DNA of 64,000 bases from the NCBI RefSeq assembly GCF_002355735.1, contig NZ_AP014879.1, positions 744,001 through 808,000 on the forward strand, in the 5' to 3' direction. This document shows positions 1 through 8,158 of this stretch, one piece after another. The notes beneath the pieces were generated by a model. That model did not search any database. It was not told the DNA's origin and saw only the letters and a list, made by a program, of their open reading frames with translations. The stretch is from Sulfuricaulis limicola (GTDB taxonomy: Bacteria > Pseudomonadota > Gammaproteobacteria > Acidiferrobacterales > Sulfurifustaceae). The position numbers were made by a program, and so were the translations under genes. The first letter of the stretch is position 1, and every line of letters begins with the position of its first letter.

Positions 1-84
1 AGAGTTTAGAGTTTAGAGTTCAAAGCAAGCACGGTCCGCATTTAACCTTGTACTCTGTACTTTGTAACTTTGTACTGGTAGTAC
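1..84. repeat. short tandem repeats at window edge
   Basis: The first 84 bases hold GAGTTTA-type heptamer repeats (about 3-20) followed by degenerate TTTGTACT/TCTGTACT units (about 47-80). No ORF is visible. It lies downstream of the minus-strand archease gene, so it is a 3' intergenic repeat cut by the window edge. Confidence 0.5.
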
Positions 85-507
85 TTACACATCCACCACA
101 CATTGAGCAATCCATTCGCCGTTGCTCTCTTGCGCAACACGCAATGCAGTATAAGTCGCCCCCTTGACCTCGACCGCCATGTGGTGTTTCGCCGGGTTCA
201 TCGGTTCGCCGAAGGCGTGGGCGTTGAGCACATGGTCCTTCACATGGACCTCGAAGCGGCTGAAAAGCAGCTTGCGCGTCGCCATCTCGTAAACCAGGGC
301 ATTGAGCCAGTCCACCAGCAGCAATTCGTCGTCCGGCGCCGCACGCGTGATTTCCACCATTTCCGCCGCGGCCACCTGTACCGGGTCGGTGATGACCGCG
401 GTCATGGCCAGCGCCGCCTGCTCGAAGGCCTGGTCCCGGGTGTTGCCGATGCCGCGTATGCCCATGTCGGCTTCGTGCGGAAAATGCTCCCAGCGTTGAT
501 GGTTCAT
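85..507 (-). CDS. archease family protein
   Basis: A 140-residue protein matching the archease family in length and layout. It opens with a HEADMGIRG segment (the family's HxADxxI signature). The stretch EQAALAMTAVITDP follows, then an acidic DDELLLVDWLNALVYE helix, and it ends with the typical short beta strand. Archeases accelerate RtcB-type RNA ligases by promoting guanylylation and metal loading. No rtcB is seen here, but the next gene in this direction would lie beyond the left edge. It sits 44 bp downstream of the AmmeMemoRadiSam radical SAM gene on the same strand and is probably co-transcribed with it. The family call is from recognised motifs. A partner other than RtcB is possible. 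Confidence 0.85.
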   Translation of the reverse strand: MNHQRWEHFPHEADMGIRGIGNTRDQAFEQAALAMTAVITDPVQVAAAEMVEITRAAPDDELLLVDWLNALVYEMATRKLLFSRFEVHVKDHVLNAHAFGEPMNPAKHHMAVEVKGATYTALRVAQESNGEWIAQCVVDV

Positions 508-551
508 TGTATGGGAATTCCGCGTGAATCTGAGAATGAAACTATCGAATT

Positions 552-1655
552 CTAGGCGGCGAAGTTGGCCAGCCGCACCGGCAGCCGGCGCGCGCCCCAG
601 TCACCGGGTCTGTCCTCAAACACGCCGGCACAGGCAGTACCGCAGGCCTTGCACTTGCCCTCGGCATCGAGATTCCACGCGGTCATGTTGTACCAGTCGC
701 GTCCGATCAACTTTGCTCCGCAATGATGGCAATATGTCGAATCGCCTTCTTCATTGTGTACGTTGCCGGTGTAGGCGTAGCGCACGCCGTTTTTCATGGC
801 AATCTTGCGCGACCGTATGAGCGTGGCCACGGGTGTGGCCGGGATATCGCGCATTTTCCAGTCCGGATGAAACGCGGTGAAATGCATGGGCACGTCGGGC
901 CCGAGATTCTCCACGACCCACTGGGTCATTTCCTCGATCTCCTTTTCCGAGTCGTTGAGGCCGGGAATGAGCAGGGTGGTGAGCTCGAGCCACACTTTGG
1001 TTTCGTGCTTGAGATATTTGAGGGTGTCGAGCACGGGTTGCAGGTGCGCGCCCGTCACCTTCCAGTAGAATTCCTCGGTGAAGGCTTTGAGGTCGACGTT
1101 GGCCGCGTCCATGTACTGGTAGAACTCGCGCCGCGGCTCTTCGCACATGTAACCCGCCGTGACCGCGACGGATTTGATGCCAAGCTTGCGGCAGGCCCTG
1201 GCGACGTCGATGGCGTATTCCAGAAAAATCACCGGATCGTTGTAGGTGTAGGCCACGCTGCGACAGTCGAGATCCCTGGCTGCCCTGGCGATGGTTTCAG
1301 GCGAGGCCTGGTCCATCAGCGTGTCGAGCTCACGCGATTTGCTGATGTCCCAGTTCTGGCAGAACTTGCAGGCGAGATTACAGCCGGCGGTGCCGAAGGA
1401 CAGGATCGGCGTGCCGGGGAGGAAATGATTCAGCGGTTTTTTCTCGATAGGATCGACGCAATAACCGCTAGACCGGCCATAAGTGGTCAGCACGATCTGT
1501 CCCTTATGGTTGCCGCGCACGAAACACAGGCCGCGCTGGCCTTCGTGCAGCTTGCAGTAGCGCGGGCAGACGTCGCATTGCACCCGCCCGTCGTCGAGCT
1601 TGTGCCAGTAGCGGGTCGCAACCACCGACGCCGAATCGAGAATTTCCGTTTCCAT
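552..1655 (-). CDS. amrS: AmmeMemoRadiSam system radical SAM enzyme AmrS
   Basis: A 367-residue radical SAM protein. The SAM-cluster cysteines are C92, C96 and C99 in GCNLACKFCQNWDIS. An N-terminal group of cysteines (about C27, C30, C34, C44) and two C-terminal CxxC pairs (CHHCG, CKACG) look like extra metal sites. These features and the HFLPGTPILSFGTAGCNL context are typical of the AmrS component, which always occurs with a MEMO1-like and an AMMECR1-like protein. Both follow immediately on the opposite strand (1777-3124). The substrate of the system is not established. The roughly 120-bp gap to amrB probably holds a divergent promoter pair. Confidence 0.93.
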   Translation of the reverse strand: METEILDSASVVATRYWHKLDDGRVQCDVCPRYCKLHEGQRGLCFVRGNHKGQIVLTTYGRSSGYCVDPIEKKPLNHFLPGTPILSFGTAGCNLACKFCQNWDISKSRELDTLMDQASPETIARAARDLDCRSVAYTYNDPVIFLEYAIDVARACRKLGIKSVAVTAGYMCEEPRREFYQYMDAANVDLKAFTEEFYWKVTGAHLQPVLDTLKYLKHETKVWLELTTLLIPGLNDSEKEIEEMTQWVVENLGPDVPMHFTAFHPDWKMRDIPATPVATLIRSRKIAMKNGVRYAYTGNVHNEEGDSTYCHHCGAKLIGRDWYNMTAWNLDAEGKCKACGTACAGVFEDRPGDWGARRLPVRLANFAA

Positions 1656-1776
1656 GAGTGATTAATGCGGTTTGGGGAGCGCTGAATCAATATATTCATA
1701 CTACGCCTGCGCGGTTTTACTTGAAAATGGTGTCCGGCGGGCACATTGTAGTAGACAGCTTTCAGCAGGAATCGTC

Positions 1777-2562
1777 ATGACGAGCGTCCGAAATCCAGCC
1801 GTGGCCGGCCTGTTTTACCCCGACGACCCGCGTGAATTGCATGCGATGGTCGCGGAGTATCTCGGCGCGGTACACGCGACCGGCGCCGTACCCAAGGCCA
1901 TTATCGCGCCCCATGCGGGCTATATTTACTCCGGCCCGATCGCGGCCTCGGTCTATGCGCGTATCCAGCCGGCGCGCGGGTGCATCACGCGCGTGGTGTT
2001 ACTCGGACCGGCGCACCGGGTTGGTTTCCATGGGCTGGCGCTGTCGAGCGCGGATTGCTTCCAAACCCCGCTGGGACGCGTCATGGTGGATCAGGAGGCG
2101 GTCAAAAAAATATCCGGTCTCCCACAGGTGCATGTGATGGACGCCGCCCACATGCAGGAACACAGCCTTGAGGTGCATCTGCCATTTCTCCAGGAAACGC
2201 TGGGGGAGTTCAGCCTGGTGCCGTTGGTTGTTGGTGACGCCGGGCCCAATGAAGTGGCCGAGGTGCTTGAGGCGCTCTGGGGCGGGCCGGAAACACTGAT
2301 CGTCATCAGTTCGGACCTGAGCCACTACCACGACTATAAAACCGCGCAGAAGCTGGATCGCGCGACCTCGCAGGCCATCGAGCAGCTGCGGCTGGAGGAC
2401 ATCCAGTACGATCACGCCTGCGGGCGCAACCCGGTAAGTGGCCTGCTGCAGGTGGCGCGGAGCCGCGGCCTCAAGGCCAAAACTGTTGATCTGCGCAATT
2501 CCGGCGATACCGCTGGTTCTCACGACCGGGTTGTAGGATATGGCGCTTACGTCTTTGAATAA
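1777..2562 (+). CDS. amrB: AmmeMemoRadiSam system protein B (MEMO1 family)
   Basis: A 261-residue MEMO1-like protein related to extradiol dioxygenase folds. Recognisable blocks are VRNPAVAGLFYP at the N terminus, APHAGYIYSGP, GPAHRVGFHG, EHSLEVHLPFLQ and VISSDLSHYHDY, with the His/Asp/Glu residues thought to bind metal in this family. The ATG at 1777 is preferred over the upstream in-frame start at 1672 because AGCAGGA lies just before it and homologs begin at MxxVRxPAVAG. Its last 23 bases overlap the start of amrA in another frame, implying translational coupling. Confidence 0.92.
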   Translation: MTSVRNPAVAGLFYPDDPRELHAMVAEYLGAVHATGAVPKAIIAPHAGYIYSGPIAASVYARIQPARGCITRVVLLGPAHRVGFHGLALSSADCFQTPLGRVMVDQEAVKKISGLPQVHVMDAAHMQEHSLEVHLPFLQETLGEFSLVPLVVGDAGPNEVAEVLEALWGGPETLIVISSDLSHYHDYKTAQKLDRATSQAIEQLRLEDIQYDHACGRNPVSGLLQVARSRGLKAKTVDLRNSGDTAGSHDRVVGYGAYVFE

Positions 2563-3124
2563 TATTTCCTCCGCGCTCGCGCCGCCACACAAGCAGCAGT
2601 TGTTGCAGCTGGCCGGCGAGTCCATCAAGAAAGGCCTGCGCGGCGAGACCCTCAGCGTGCGGGCGACTGATTATCCGCAACCGCTGCGTGTTTTGCGCGC
2701 CACCTTCGTCACCCTGCATGTCGACGCCAGCCTGCGCGGCTGCATCGGCACGCTCGAAGCGCACCAGACGCTGGTGCAGGATGTGGCCAGCAATGCTTTC
2801 AGCGCGGCGTTTCGGGACCCGCGCTTTTCTGCGCTCACTTGGACGGAGTATGAACGCCTCGACATACATATTTCGGTGCTGAGCCCGCCCGAGCCGTTAC
2901 AGTTTTCCTCGGAAGACGAACTGCTGGCGCAGTTGCACCCGCGGGTGGACGGCCTGATCATCGAAGAAGGTTACAACCGCGGCACGTTTCTGCCCTCGGT
3001 GTGGGAACAGCTTCCCGATCCGCGCGAATTCCTGCGCCAGCTCAAGCGCAAGGCCGGCCTGTCTCCCGACTATTGGTCGAGCCGCATCCGCGTACAGCGA
3101 TACACCACCGAATCCATCCCCTGA
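2540..3124 (+). CDS. amrA: AmmeMemoRadiSam system protein A (AMMECR1 family)
   Basis: A 194-residue AMMECR1-domain protein. The hallmark LRGCIGTLEA is present, followed by DVASNAFSAAFRDPRF and the ISVLSPPEPL and GLIIEEGYNRGTFLPSVWEQ blocks. It is the third member of the AmmeMemoRadiSam trio and overlaps amrB by 23 bp. Biochemical function is unknown. The constant association with AmrS and AmrB suggests one modification pathway. Confidence 0.93.
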   Translation: MALTSLNNISSALAPPHKQQLLQLAGESIKKGLRGETLSVRATDYPQPLRVLRATFVTLHVDASLRGCIGTLEAHQTLVQDVASNAFSAAFRDPRFSALTWTEYERLDIHISVLSPPEPLQFSSEDELLAQLHPRVDGLIIEEGYNRGTFLPSVWEQLPDPREFLRQLKRKAGLSPDYWSSRIRVQRYTTESIP

Positions 3125-3202
3125 TATTGATCCCCGTCAAGGACGAATCGCCGCAAAGGAATAATCTGTTTTTCCATTAACGGCAGAGCGGGGAGCTTTG
3201 CC

Positions 3203-3865
3203 ATGCACTTCCGGGACCGCGTCGACGCGGGCAAGCAACTCGCGCAGGCGCTGAAAAAATTCCAGAAACATGACGGCGTGGTGTATGCCCTGCCACGTGG
3301 CGGCGTGGTACTGGGCGTGGAAGTGGCGCGCGCATTAGGCATGCCGCTCGATCTCCTCATCCCCCGGAAAATCGGTCATCCCCGGCAACCCGAGTACGCC
3401 ATCGGCGCCGTCGTGGAAAACGGCGAGATGGTATGCAACCGGGAGGAAGTCGCGCGCGTGGATCCGCAGTGGTTCCGGCAGGAGGTCGAGACCGAACGCC
3501 AGGAGGCGCGCCGCCGTCGTGAACTTTACCTCGGTGGTCGCGAGCCGGCGCCGGTGGAAGGCAGGACGGCGATCATCGTGGACGACGGCATTGCCACGGG
3601 TCTGACCATGGAGGTGGCCATTCGCGACGCGCGGCGGCGCCAGCCGGCGCATCTGGTGGTCGCGGTGCCGGTCGCGCCGCCCGAAACCGTGGAACGCTTG
3701 GCACGCGAAGTGGACGAGTTCGTGGTGCTGGACCCTTCACCTTATTTTCTTGGCGCGGTCGGCGCCTATTACGACCATTTCCTCCAGGTGACCGACGAAG
3801 AAGTGATCGCCCTGCTGCGATCGGTGAGCTCCAGGGAAACAGCGAAACAACATGGATTTCCGTAA
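3203..3865 (+). CDS. phosphoribosyltransferase domain protein (COG1926 type)
   Basis: A 220-residue type I phosphoribosyltransferase-fold protein. The PRPP-binding motif is AIIVDDGIATGLT, preceded by YALPRGGVVLGVEVARALGMPLDLLIPRKIGHP, the usual start of this COG1926 group. A GGGGAG Shine-Dalgarno sequence precedes the ATG. It overlaps the hydrolase gene by 14 bp. In many proteobacteria this domain is next to, or fused with, exactly such a dienelactone-hydrolase-like domain. The acceptor base or molecule is unknown. Confidence 0.88.
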   Translation: MHFRDRVDAGKQLAQALKKFQKHDGVVYALPRGGVVLGVEVARALGMPLDLLIPRKIGHPRQPEYAIGAVVENGEMVCNREEVARVDPQWFRQEVETERQEARRRRELYLGGREPAPVEGRTAIIVDDGIATGLTMEVAIRDARRRQPAHLVVAVPVAPPETVERLAREVDEFVVLDPSPYFLGAVGAYYDHFLQVTDEEVIALLRSVSSRETAKQHGFP

Positions 3866-4520
3866 TCACGAACGGGCCGTCACGATTCCGATGGACGCCG
3901 CCGTCCATCAGGGCACGCTCGCCGTACCAGCCGCCGCCACGGGCCTTGTGTTGTTCGCACATGGCAGCGGCAGCGGGCGGCTGAGCCCGCGCAATAACTA
4001 TGTCGCCAGGATACTGCGCGAGAACGGCGTGGCTACGCTGTTGTTCGACCTGCTGACCGAAGCGGAAGACCGGATTTATGAGAATCGCTTCGACATCGAC
4101 CTGCTCACGCATCGCCTGCTGCTGGCGACCCAATGGGCCGGTCAACAGCCGGCCACGCGCGCTCTGGCGCTCGGCTATTTCGGCGCCAGTACCGGCGCGG
4201 CGGCGGCGCTGCGGGCGGCCGCCGCCTTGGGGCCGGGAATCGGCGCCGTGGTTTCGCGCGGCGGTCGCCCCGATCTGGCGCTCGACGACCTCCCGCGCGT
4301 GCAGGCGCCGACACTGCTGATCGTCGGCGGGAACGACGCGGCCGTGATCGAGCTCAATCGCGCGGCTTACCGCGAGCTGTGTGGCGAGAAGGAATTGAAA
4401 ATCATCCCCGGCGCCACGCATTTGTTCGAGGAACCCGGAACGCTCGAACAGGTCGCCGCAGCGGCGGCTGACTGGTTCAGGCGCCACCTGAACGGGAAGG
4501 GCGCGGCATCATGGAACTGA
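3852..4520 (+). CDS. dienelactone hydrolase-like alpha/beta hydrolase
   Basis: A 222-residue alpha/beta hydrolase. The early FAHGSGSGRLSPRNNYVARIL block carries the oxyanion-region HGSGS. LALGYFGASTGAAAALRAAA holds the nucleophile position, which here reads F-G-A-S-T-G. LIVGGNDAAV and the terminal GATHLFEEPG supply the acidic residue and the histidine. This is the usual partner of the COG1926 phosphoribosyltransferase and overlaps it. It also overlaps the following kinase-like gene by 10 bp, so the three genes form one translationally coupled operon. The substrate is unknown. Confidence 0.85.
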   Translation: MDFRNHERAVTIPMDAAVHQGTLAVPAAATGLVLFAHGSGSGRLSPRNNYVARILRENGVATLLFDLLTEAEDRIYENRFDIDLLTHRLLLATQWAGQQPATRALALGYFGASTGAAAALRAAAALGPGIGAVVSRGGRPDLALDDLPRVQAPTLLIVGGNDAAVIELNRAAYRELCGEKELKIIPGATHLFEEPGTLEQVAAAAADWFRRHLNGKGAASWN

Positions 4521-5539
4521 TGTCGAGGGCGGAGACGGTTCCGGATCAGGAAGCCAGGATCGCGTTTCTGCGGCAGCCGCAGGTCTATCCCGAAAAACCG
4601 GCACACATCGAAACCATCGAAACCCACATGTCGTGGGTTTTCCTGACGCCGCAGCATGCCTTCAAGCTCAAGAAACCGGTGCGCTACGACTATCTGGATT
4701 TCAGCACCGTGGCGGCGCGCCAAATGAACTGTGCAGAAGAGCTGCGGTTGAACCAGCGCCTCGCGCCCGGCGTCTATCTCGATATCTTGCCGCTGGCGCT
4801 GGACAGCGATGGCGGCATGCGCCTCGGCGGGCAGGGCGAGATCATCGACTGGCTGGTGATGATGCGCCGCCTGCCGGCGGAACGGATGCTGGATGACCTC
4901 ATCCGGAAGCGGATGCTCGAGCCCATGGACATGCACGCGGTGGCGGAAATGCTGGCGCGTTTTTATCGCGAAAGCATTCCAATCGGGATCGGCGGCGAGG
5001 AATATCGCCGGCAGTATGAGTACAAGGTCCGGATTAATCAGGACACGCTGGCCGACCCGGCGTACGGCCTGCCCGCGGAACTGGTCGGGGCGGTGCATCA
5101 GGCGCAGAGACAATTTCTGATGCACGCACCGGAACTTCTCGAGCATCGCGCCATGGATGGCAGGATTATCGAAGGGCATGGCGATTTGCGCCCGGAGCAT
5201 ATCTGCGTGGAATCGCTGCCGGTGATTTTCGACCGCCTGGAATTCAACCGTTCCTTCCGAATCATCGATCCTGCGGATGAGCTGGCGTTTCTCGCCATGG
5301 AATGCGAGCGCCTGGGTGCACCGCAGGTGGAGCCGGAATTATTCGGGGCTTACCGGCGTTTCACCGGCGATTATCCGGCACCACGGCTTGTCAGTTTTTA
5401 CAAGGCACAGCGGGCCTGCCTGCGTGCGCGGCTTGCCATCTGGCATCTGCGTGATCTGGAGCGAAGCAGCTGGCCCCGCTGGCGCGCTGTCGCCGGTGAA
5501 TATCTGCGTCTTGCGGAAAGTTACCAGGAAAAGTTCTGA
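4511..5539 (+). CDS. aminoglycoside-phosphotransferase-like protein (COG2187 N-terminal type)
   Basis: A 342-residue protein with the COG2187 kinase-like fold. THMSWVFLTPQHAFKLKKPVR carries the ATP-site lysine region, and HGDLRPEHICVE is the catalytic Brenner-type loop. DRLEFNRSFRIIDPADELAFLAMECE is the family's C-terminal helix. Many homologs are about 500 residues with an additional C-terminal P-loop kinase domain. That second domain is absent here and the gene ends cleanly, so this is the short form. It is the last gene of the phosphoribosyltransferase-hydrolase operon. Substrate unknown; the name does not imply antibiotic resistance. Confidence 0.8.
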   Translation: MELMSRAETVPDQEARIAFLRQPQVYPEKPAHIETIETHMSWVFLTPQHAFKLKKPVRYDYLDFSTVAARQMNCAEELRLNQRLAPGVYLDILPLALDSDGGMRLGGQGEIIDWLVMMRRLPAERMLDDLIRKRMLEPMDMHAVAEMLARFYRESIPIGIGGEEYRRQYEYKVRINQDTLADPAYGLPAELVGAVHQAQRQFLMHAPELLEHRAMDGRIIEGHGDLRPEHICVESLPVIFDRLEFNRSFRIIDPADELAFLAMECERLGAPQVEPELFGAYRRFTGDYPAPRLVSFYKAQRACLRARLAIWHLRDLERSSWPRWRAVAGEYLRLAESYQEKF

Positions 5540-5582
5540 ATATTCCGGGTCGGGCCAACCATGGCGAAGCCCGGCAAAAGAA

Positions 5583-5616
5583 GAGAGGGGCGCGCCGGAA
5601 CCGGCGCGCCCCTCTC
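5583..5616 (-). terminator. strong terminator hairpin
   Basis: A perfect 16-bp inverted repeat (5583-5598 and 5601-5616, loop AA) with stem GAGAGGGGCGCGCCGG. Read on the minus strand it is followed by TTCTTTTG, fitting a rho-independent terminator for the lipoprotein gene at 5630. It may also stop plus-strand transcription from the operon ending at 5539. Confidence 0.8.
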
Positions 5617-5629
5617 AGCGTGAGCCGGT

Positions 5630-6076
5630 CTACTTCTGTGCCTGTGCGCCGATATAGTGCAGGCCCGCGATTTCGGATTTTGCCTCAGTGGCATTTACCA
5701 GTTTCGCATTGATGCGGCCGACGAGAACACCCATGGAGACGCTGGTATGAACGTATCTTGTTTCATTCGCCGCCAGCGTAAACGTCAGCTGCTTCTCCAC
5801 CTCGGTCGAGGTAGACACCACGCAATTACCCGGAGCCTGGTCCACATAAAAGACGCTGGCGCGTTCGGATTTACCGACCACTTTGCCGTTGAGGCTGATA
5901 TCAGACGTGATAGCTGCGCCAAACATGGTATCGCTGCGGTAGAAGTAAATTCTGCCCTTGTTGGCCGATACCGGCGGGATCGAGGCCGATATGTCGGAGT
6001 AAAGCGGCCCGGTGGCGGCACATCCAGTCAGAAGGATAAAGACAATTGCTGCAATCGTGATATTAACAGCGCGCAT
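5630..6076 (-). CDS. DUF2846-like lipoprotein
   Basis: A 148-residue secreted protein. The N-terminal hydrophobic segment ends in the lipobox LTGC (C about residue 19), so it is probably a lipoprotein. The body, with GRIYFYRSDTMFGAAITSDISLNGKVVGKS and a later CVVSTSTE, resembles the DUF2846 family. Function is unknown. It is 9 bp downstream of another lipoprotein gene on the same strand and probably shares its transcript, which ends at the hairpin at 5583-5616. Confidence 0.75.
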   Translation of the reverse strand: MRAVNITIAAIVFILLTGCAATGPLYSDISASIPPVSANKGRIYFYRSDTMFGAAITSDISLNGKVVGKSERASVFYVDQAPGNCVVSTSTEVEKQLTFTLAANETRYVHTSVSMGVLVGRINAKLVNATEAKSEIAGLHYIGAQAQK

Positions 6077-6085
6077 CGTGACTCC

Positions 6086-6487
6086 TTATTTTTGATTGAG
6101 AGAGAGGGGGACACGTGAAGATAACGGTGAAAAAGCATTTTCGACCGCCAGGTAGAAACCCACCAGTTCGTTGTTGGCAATTACGCAATAAGCTTCATGC
6201 ATGTGCTTGCCTTCAAGCATGAAAACATCATCCTGTACCTTGTAGACGGCGCCTTCGGGGATTCGCCCAACGTATTTCCACGTTGACCCGGCCTTCAGCG
6301 TGCGTGAGTAACCGGCAGATGGAGTCACGGTGACCTCCCTGGTTACCACGATATATTTGTTGTCAGCACCCGCGTCAGGACTGAACTGGGTGGCGGTGCG
6401 GGATACTTCTGTGGCGCAGCCGGCTGATATCATGCAGATGATGGCGATTGGTGCGGCAACAATTACCGACGTATATTTCGATTTCAT
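6086..6487 (-). CDS. small lipoprotein of unknown function
   Basis: A 133-residue protein starting at the ATG at 6487 (an upstream in-frame ATG at 6523 precedes the signal sequence and is less likely). The leader MKSKYTSVIVAAPIAIICMISAGC is a lipoprotein signal with lipobox SAGC. The mature part has no domain I recognise. The phrase SRTLKAGSTWKYVGRIPEGAVYKV recalls small beta-strand-rich surface proteins. It is the upstream member of a two-gene lipoprotein operon. Confidence 0.65.
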   Translation of the reverse strand: MKSKYTSVIVAAPIAIICMISAGCATEVSRTATQFSPDAGADNKYIVVTREVTVTPSAGYSRTLKAGSTWKYVGRIPEGAVYKVQDDVFMLEGKHMHEAYCVIANNELVGFYLAVENAFSPLSSRVPLSLNQK

Positions 6488-6615
6488 GTTTTCCCTGTCA
6501 GATCGATTAAAACCGGTACGCATGCATCCTGCCTGGGACCGGCAGGTGAAATACGTTCACGCTGCCGGTCTTCAATGCCGCGAATAACTGTATTCTAGCC
6601 CACAAGAACGGAAAG

Positions 6616-7602
6616 TCAGGTCCCCAGCAATTCGACCAGCGAATCTCCACTGTGGATGCGCCGGATCGCCTCGGCGAACAGGGGCGCGGCGGAGACGATG
6701 GCGAGTTTTTTGGCGATCAGCTGGCGGCTCAGGCGGAACGGGGGGACGCTGTCGGTGACGATGATCCTATCGAGTTCGGCCCCGGACAAAAGCTGGCCCG
6801 AGTCCCCGATGAAAAGCCCGTGGGTGGCGGCGGCATAGACTCTGACCGCGCCACGTTCGCGACAGGCGATCGCCGCCTGCAACAGCGTGCCGCCGGTGCT
6901 GATCAGGTCGTCGACGATAATCACGGTGTCCGCCACCTCGCCCGCCAGCCGGCCGGCGCGCATCATGCCTTTGGCCCGCGCCTTTTCCATGAAGGCCAGG
7001 CTCGATTCCCGTCCCGTGCTCCGGCACAGCGCCTGACGAAACCGCTCGGCCCGTTTTATGCCGCCGATGTCCGGCGATACCACGGTAATGGCGGGCGCGT
7101 CACGCAACAGGGGCGCCAGGTGCGCCACGAACAGTTTCGTGGCCTCCAGGTGATCGGTGCGGCAACGGAAGGCGTTCTGAAAGGCCGCGAGATTGTGCAC
7201 GTCCATCGTGACCACGCGATCGGCGCCCGCGGCCTCGAACAGCCGGGCCATGTAGCGTGTCGTGACCGGGTCGCGTGCCTGGGTTTTGGCGTCCTTGCGC
7301 GCGTAGGCCAGGTAGGGGACCACGGCGGTAACGGATTTCGCGGAGGCGTCCTTGAGCGCGCCGATGAAAAACAGCAAGCGCAGCAGCTTGTCGTTTACGC
7401 TTTCCCTGGCATCCGCATACAGCGACTGTATGGCGAAAACATCTCTATTGCGGACGTTGACCAGTGAGCGGGATTTGTGTTCACCATCCTCGAATTCCCT
7501 TTCCTCGTGCGCGCTCAAAGCGATGCCGAGATGCCGCGCCACGTCTTCACCGAATGGACGGCTGGCTTGCAGGGCAAAAAGGACTGGCGCATCGTGATCC
7601 AT
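6616..7602 (-). CDS. ribose-phosphate pyrophosphokinase paralog
   Basis: A 328-residue PRPP-synthetase-family protein. It has [34 protein letters not shown] (the ATP and catalytic region), [26 protein letters not shown] and the ribose-5-phosphate loop [12 protein letters not shown]. The catalytic flexible loop, DKRRPK-like in housekeeping Prs, is changed to MEKARAKG. Overall the sequence is divergent, as in the second PRPP-synthetase type often found beside nucleoside-phosphorylase or stress clusters. The housekeeping prs is probably elsewhere. It lies close to the phosphoribosyltransferase operon, suggesting a shared PRPP theme. Confidence 0.85.
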   Translation of the reverse strand: MDHDAPVLFALQASRPFGEDVARHLGIALSAHEEREFEDGEHKSRSLVNVRNRDVFAIQSLYADARESVNDKLLRLLFFIGALKDASAKSVTAVVPYLAYARKDAKTQARDPVTTRYMARLFEAAGADRVVTMDVHNLAAFQNAFRCRTDHLEATKLFVAHLAPLLRDAPAITVVSPDIGGIKRAERFRQALCRSTGRESSLAFMEKARAKGMMRAGRLAGEVADTVIIVDDLISTGGTLLQAAIACRERGAVRVYAAATHGLFIGDSGQLLSGAELDRIIVTDSVPPFRLSRQLIAKKLAIVSAAPLFAEAIRRIHSGDSLVELLGT

Positions 7603-7749
7603 CGCTCGCGCCCTCGTTCGAATCCCGTGTTGGAATCACTCTACATCGGGTTTTTTGTCCTTATCTTTGACAGGGGTCAATGTCGCCAATGCCCGAATGT
7701 AACTAAATCGTGTTATTCAGGAGGCCAGCGGCAAAGCGGGAGGTGTTTC

Positions 7750-8091
7750 GTGACTACCATGCTCAAACCCCGGATATCGCAATGGTACCGGCATCTGGAC
7801 AAGGGCCAGCAGTTCTATGTGACCGCCATCGACGACGAGGATGGCACGGTTGATATCCAGCATTTCGATGGCGACGTGGAGGAAATGGATTTTGATGACT
7901 GGAATGAGATGGATCTCGAAACCATCGCGCCGCCCGAGGACTGGACCGGACCCGTGGATGACGTCGAGCGTGATGATCTCGGCTATACCGAAACCGGCAT
8001 GGAGCCAGAAGACTGGTCTGAGGCCCTGGAAGAGAAAGTGCAGAGAGCGGAAGGAACCGGGGAAGAGGAAGACGAGCGCAGGGAGGACTGA
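7750..8091 (+). CDS. small acidic protein, DUF6763-like
   Basis: About 113 residues from the GTG at 7750 (GGGAGGTG just upstream); an ATG at 7759 is the alternative. It begins with KPRISQWYRHLDKGQQFYVTAIDDEDGTVDIQHFDGDVEEMD and continues as a run of Asp/Glu ending EEEDERRED, so it is extremely acidic. The N terminus looks like a small beta-barrel domain. I associate the pattern with DUF6763 family proteins of gammaproteobacteria, from memory. Function unknown. It is divergent from the PRPP-synthetase paralog, with about 150 bp between. Confidence 0.7.
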   Translation: MTTMLKPRISQWYRHLDKGQQFYVTAIDDEDGTVDIQHFDGDVEEMDFDDWNEMDLETIAPPEDWTGPVDDVERDDLGYTETGMEPEDWSEALEEKVQRAEGTGEEEDERRED

Positions 8092-8158
8092 CGCAACGTC
8101 TGGTCGCGGAGAATTGATTTCGAAGGGAAGGCGACCGCGCCCGCCGGTGCGCGCCGCG

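Noticed and set aside
7605-7650. GTTCGAATCCCG sequence resembling a tRNA T-arm
   Set aside because: No matching acceptor, D or anticodon stems could be found around it, and it lies in the promoter region of the PRPP-synthetase paralog.
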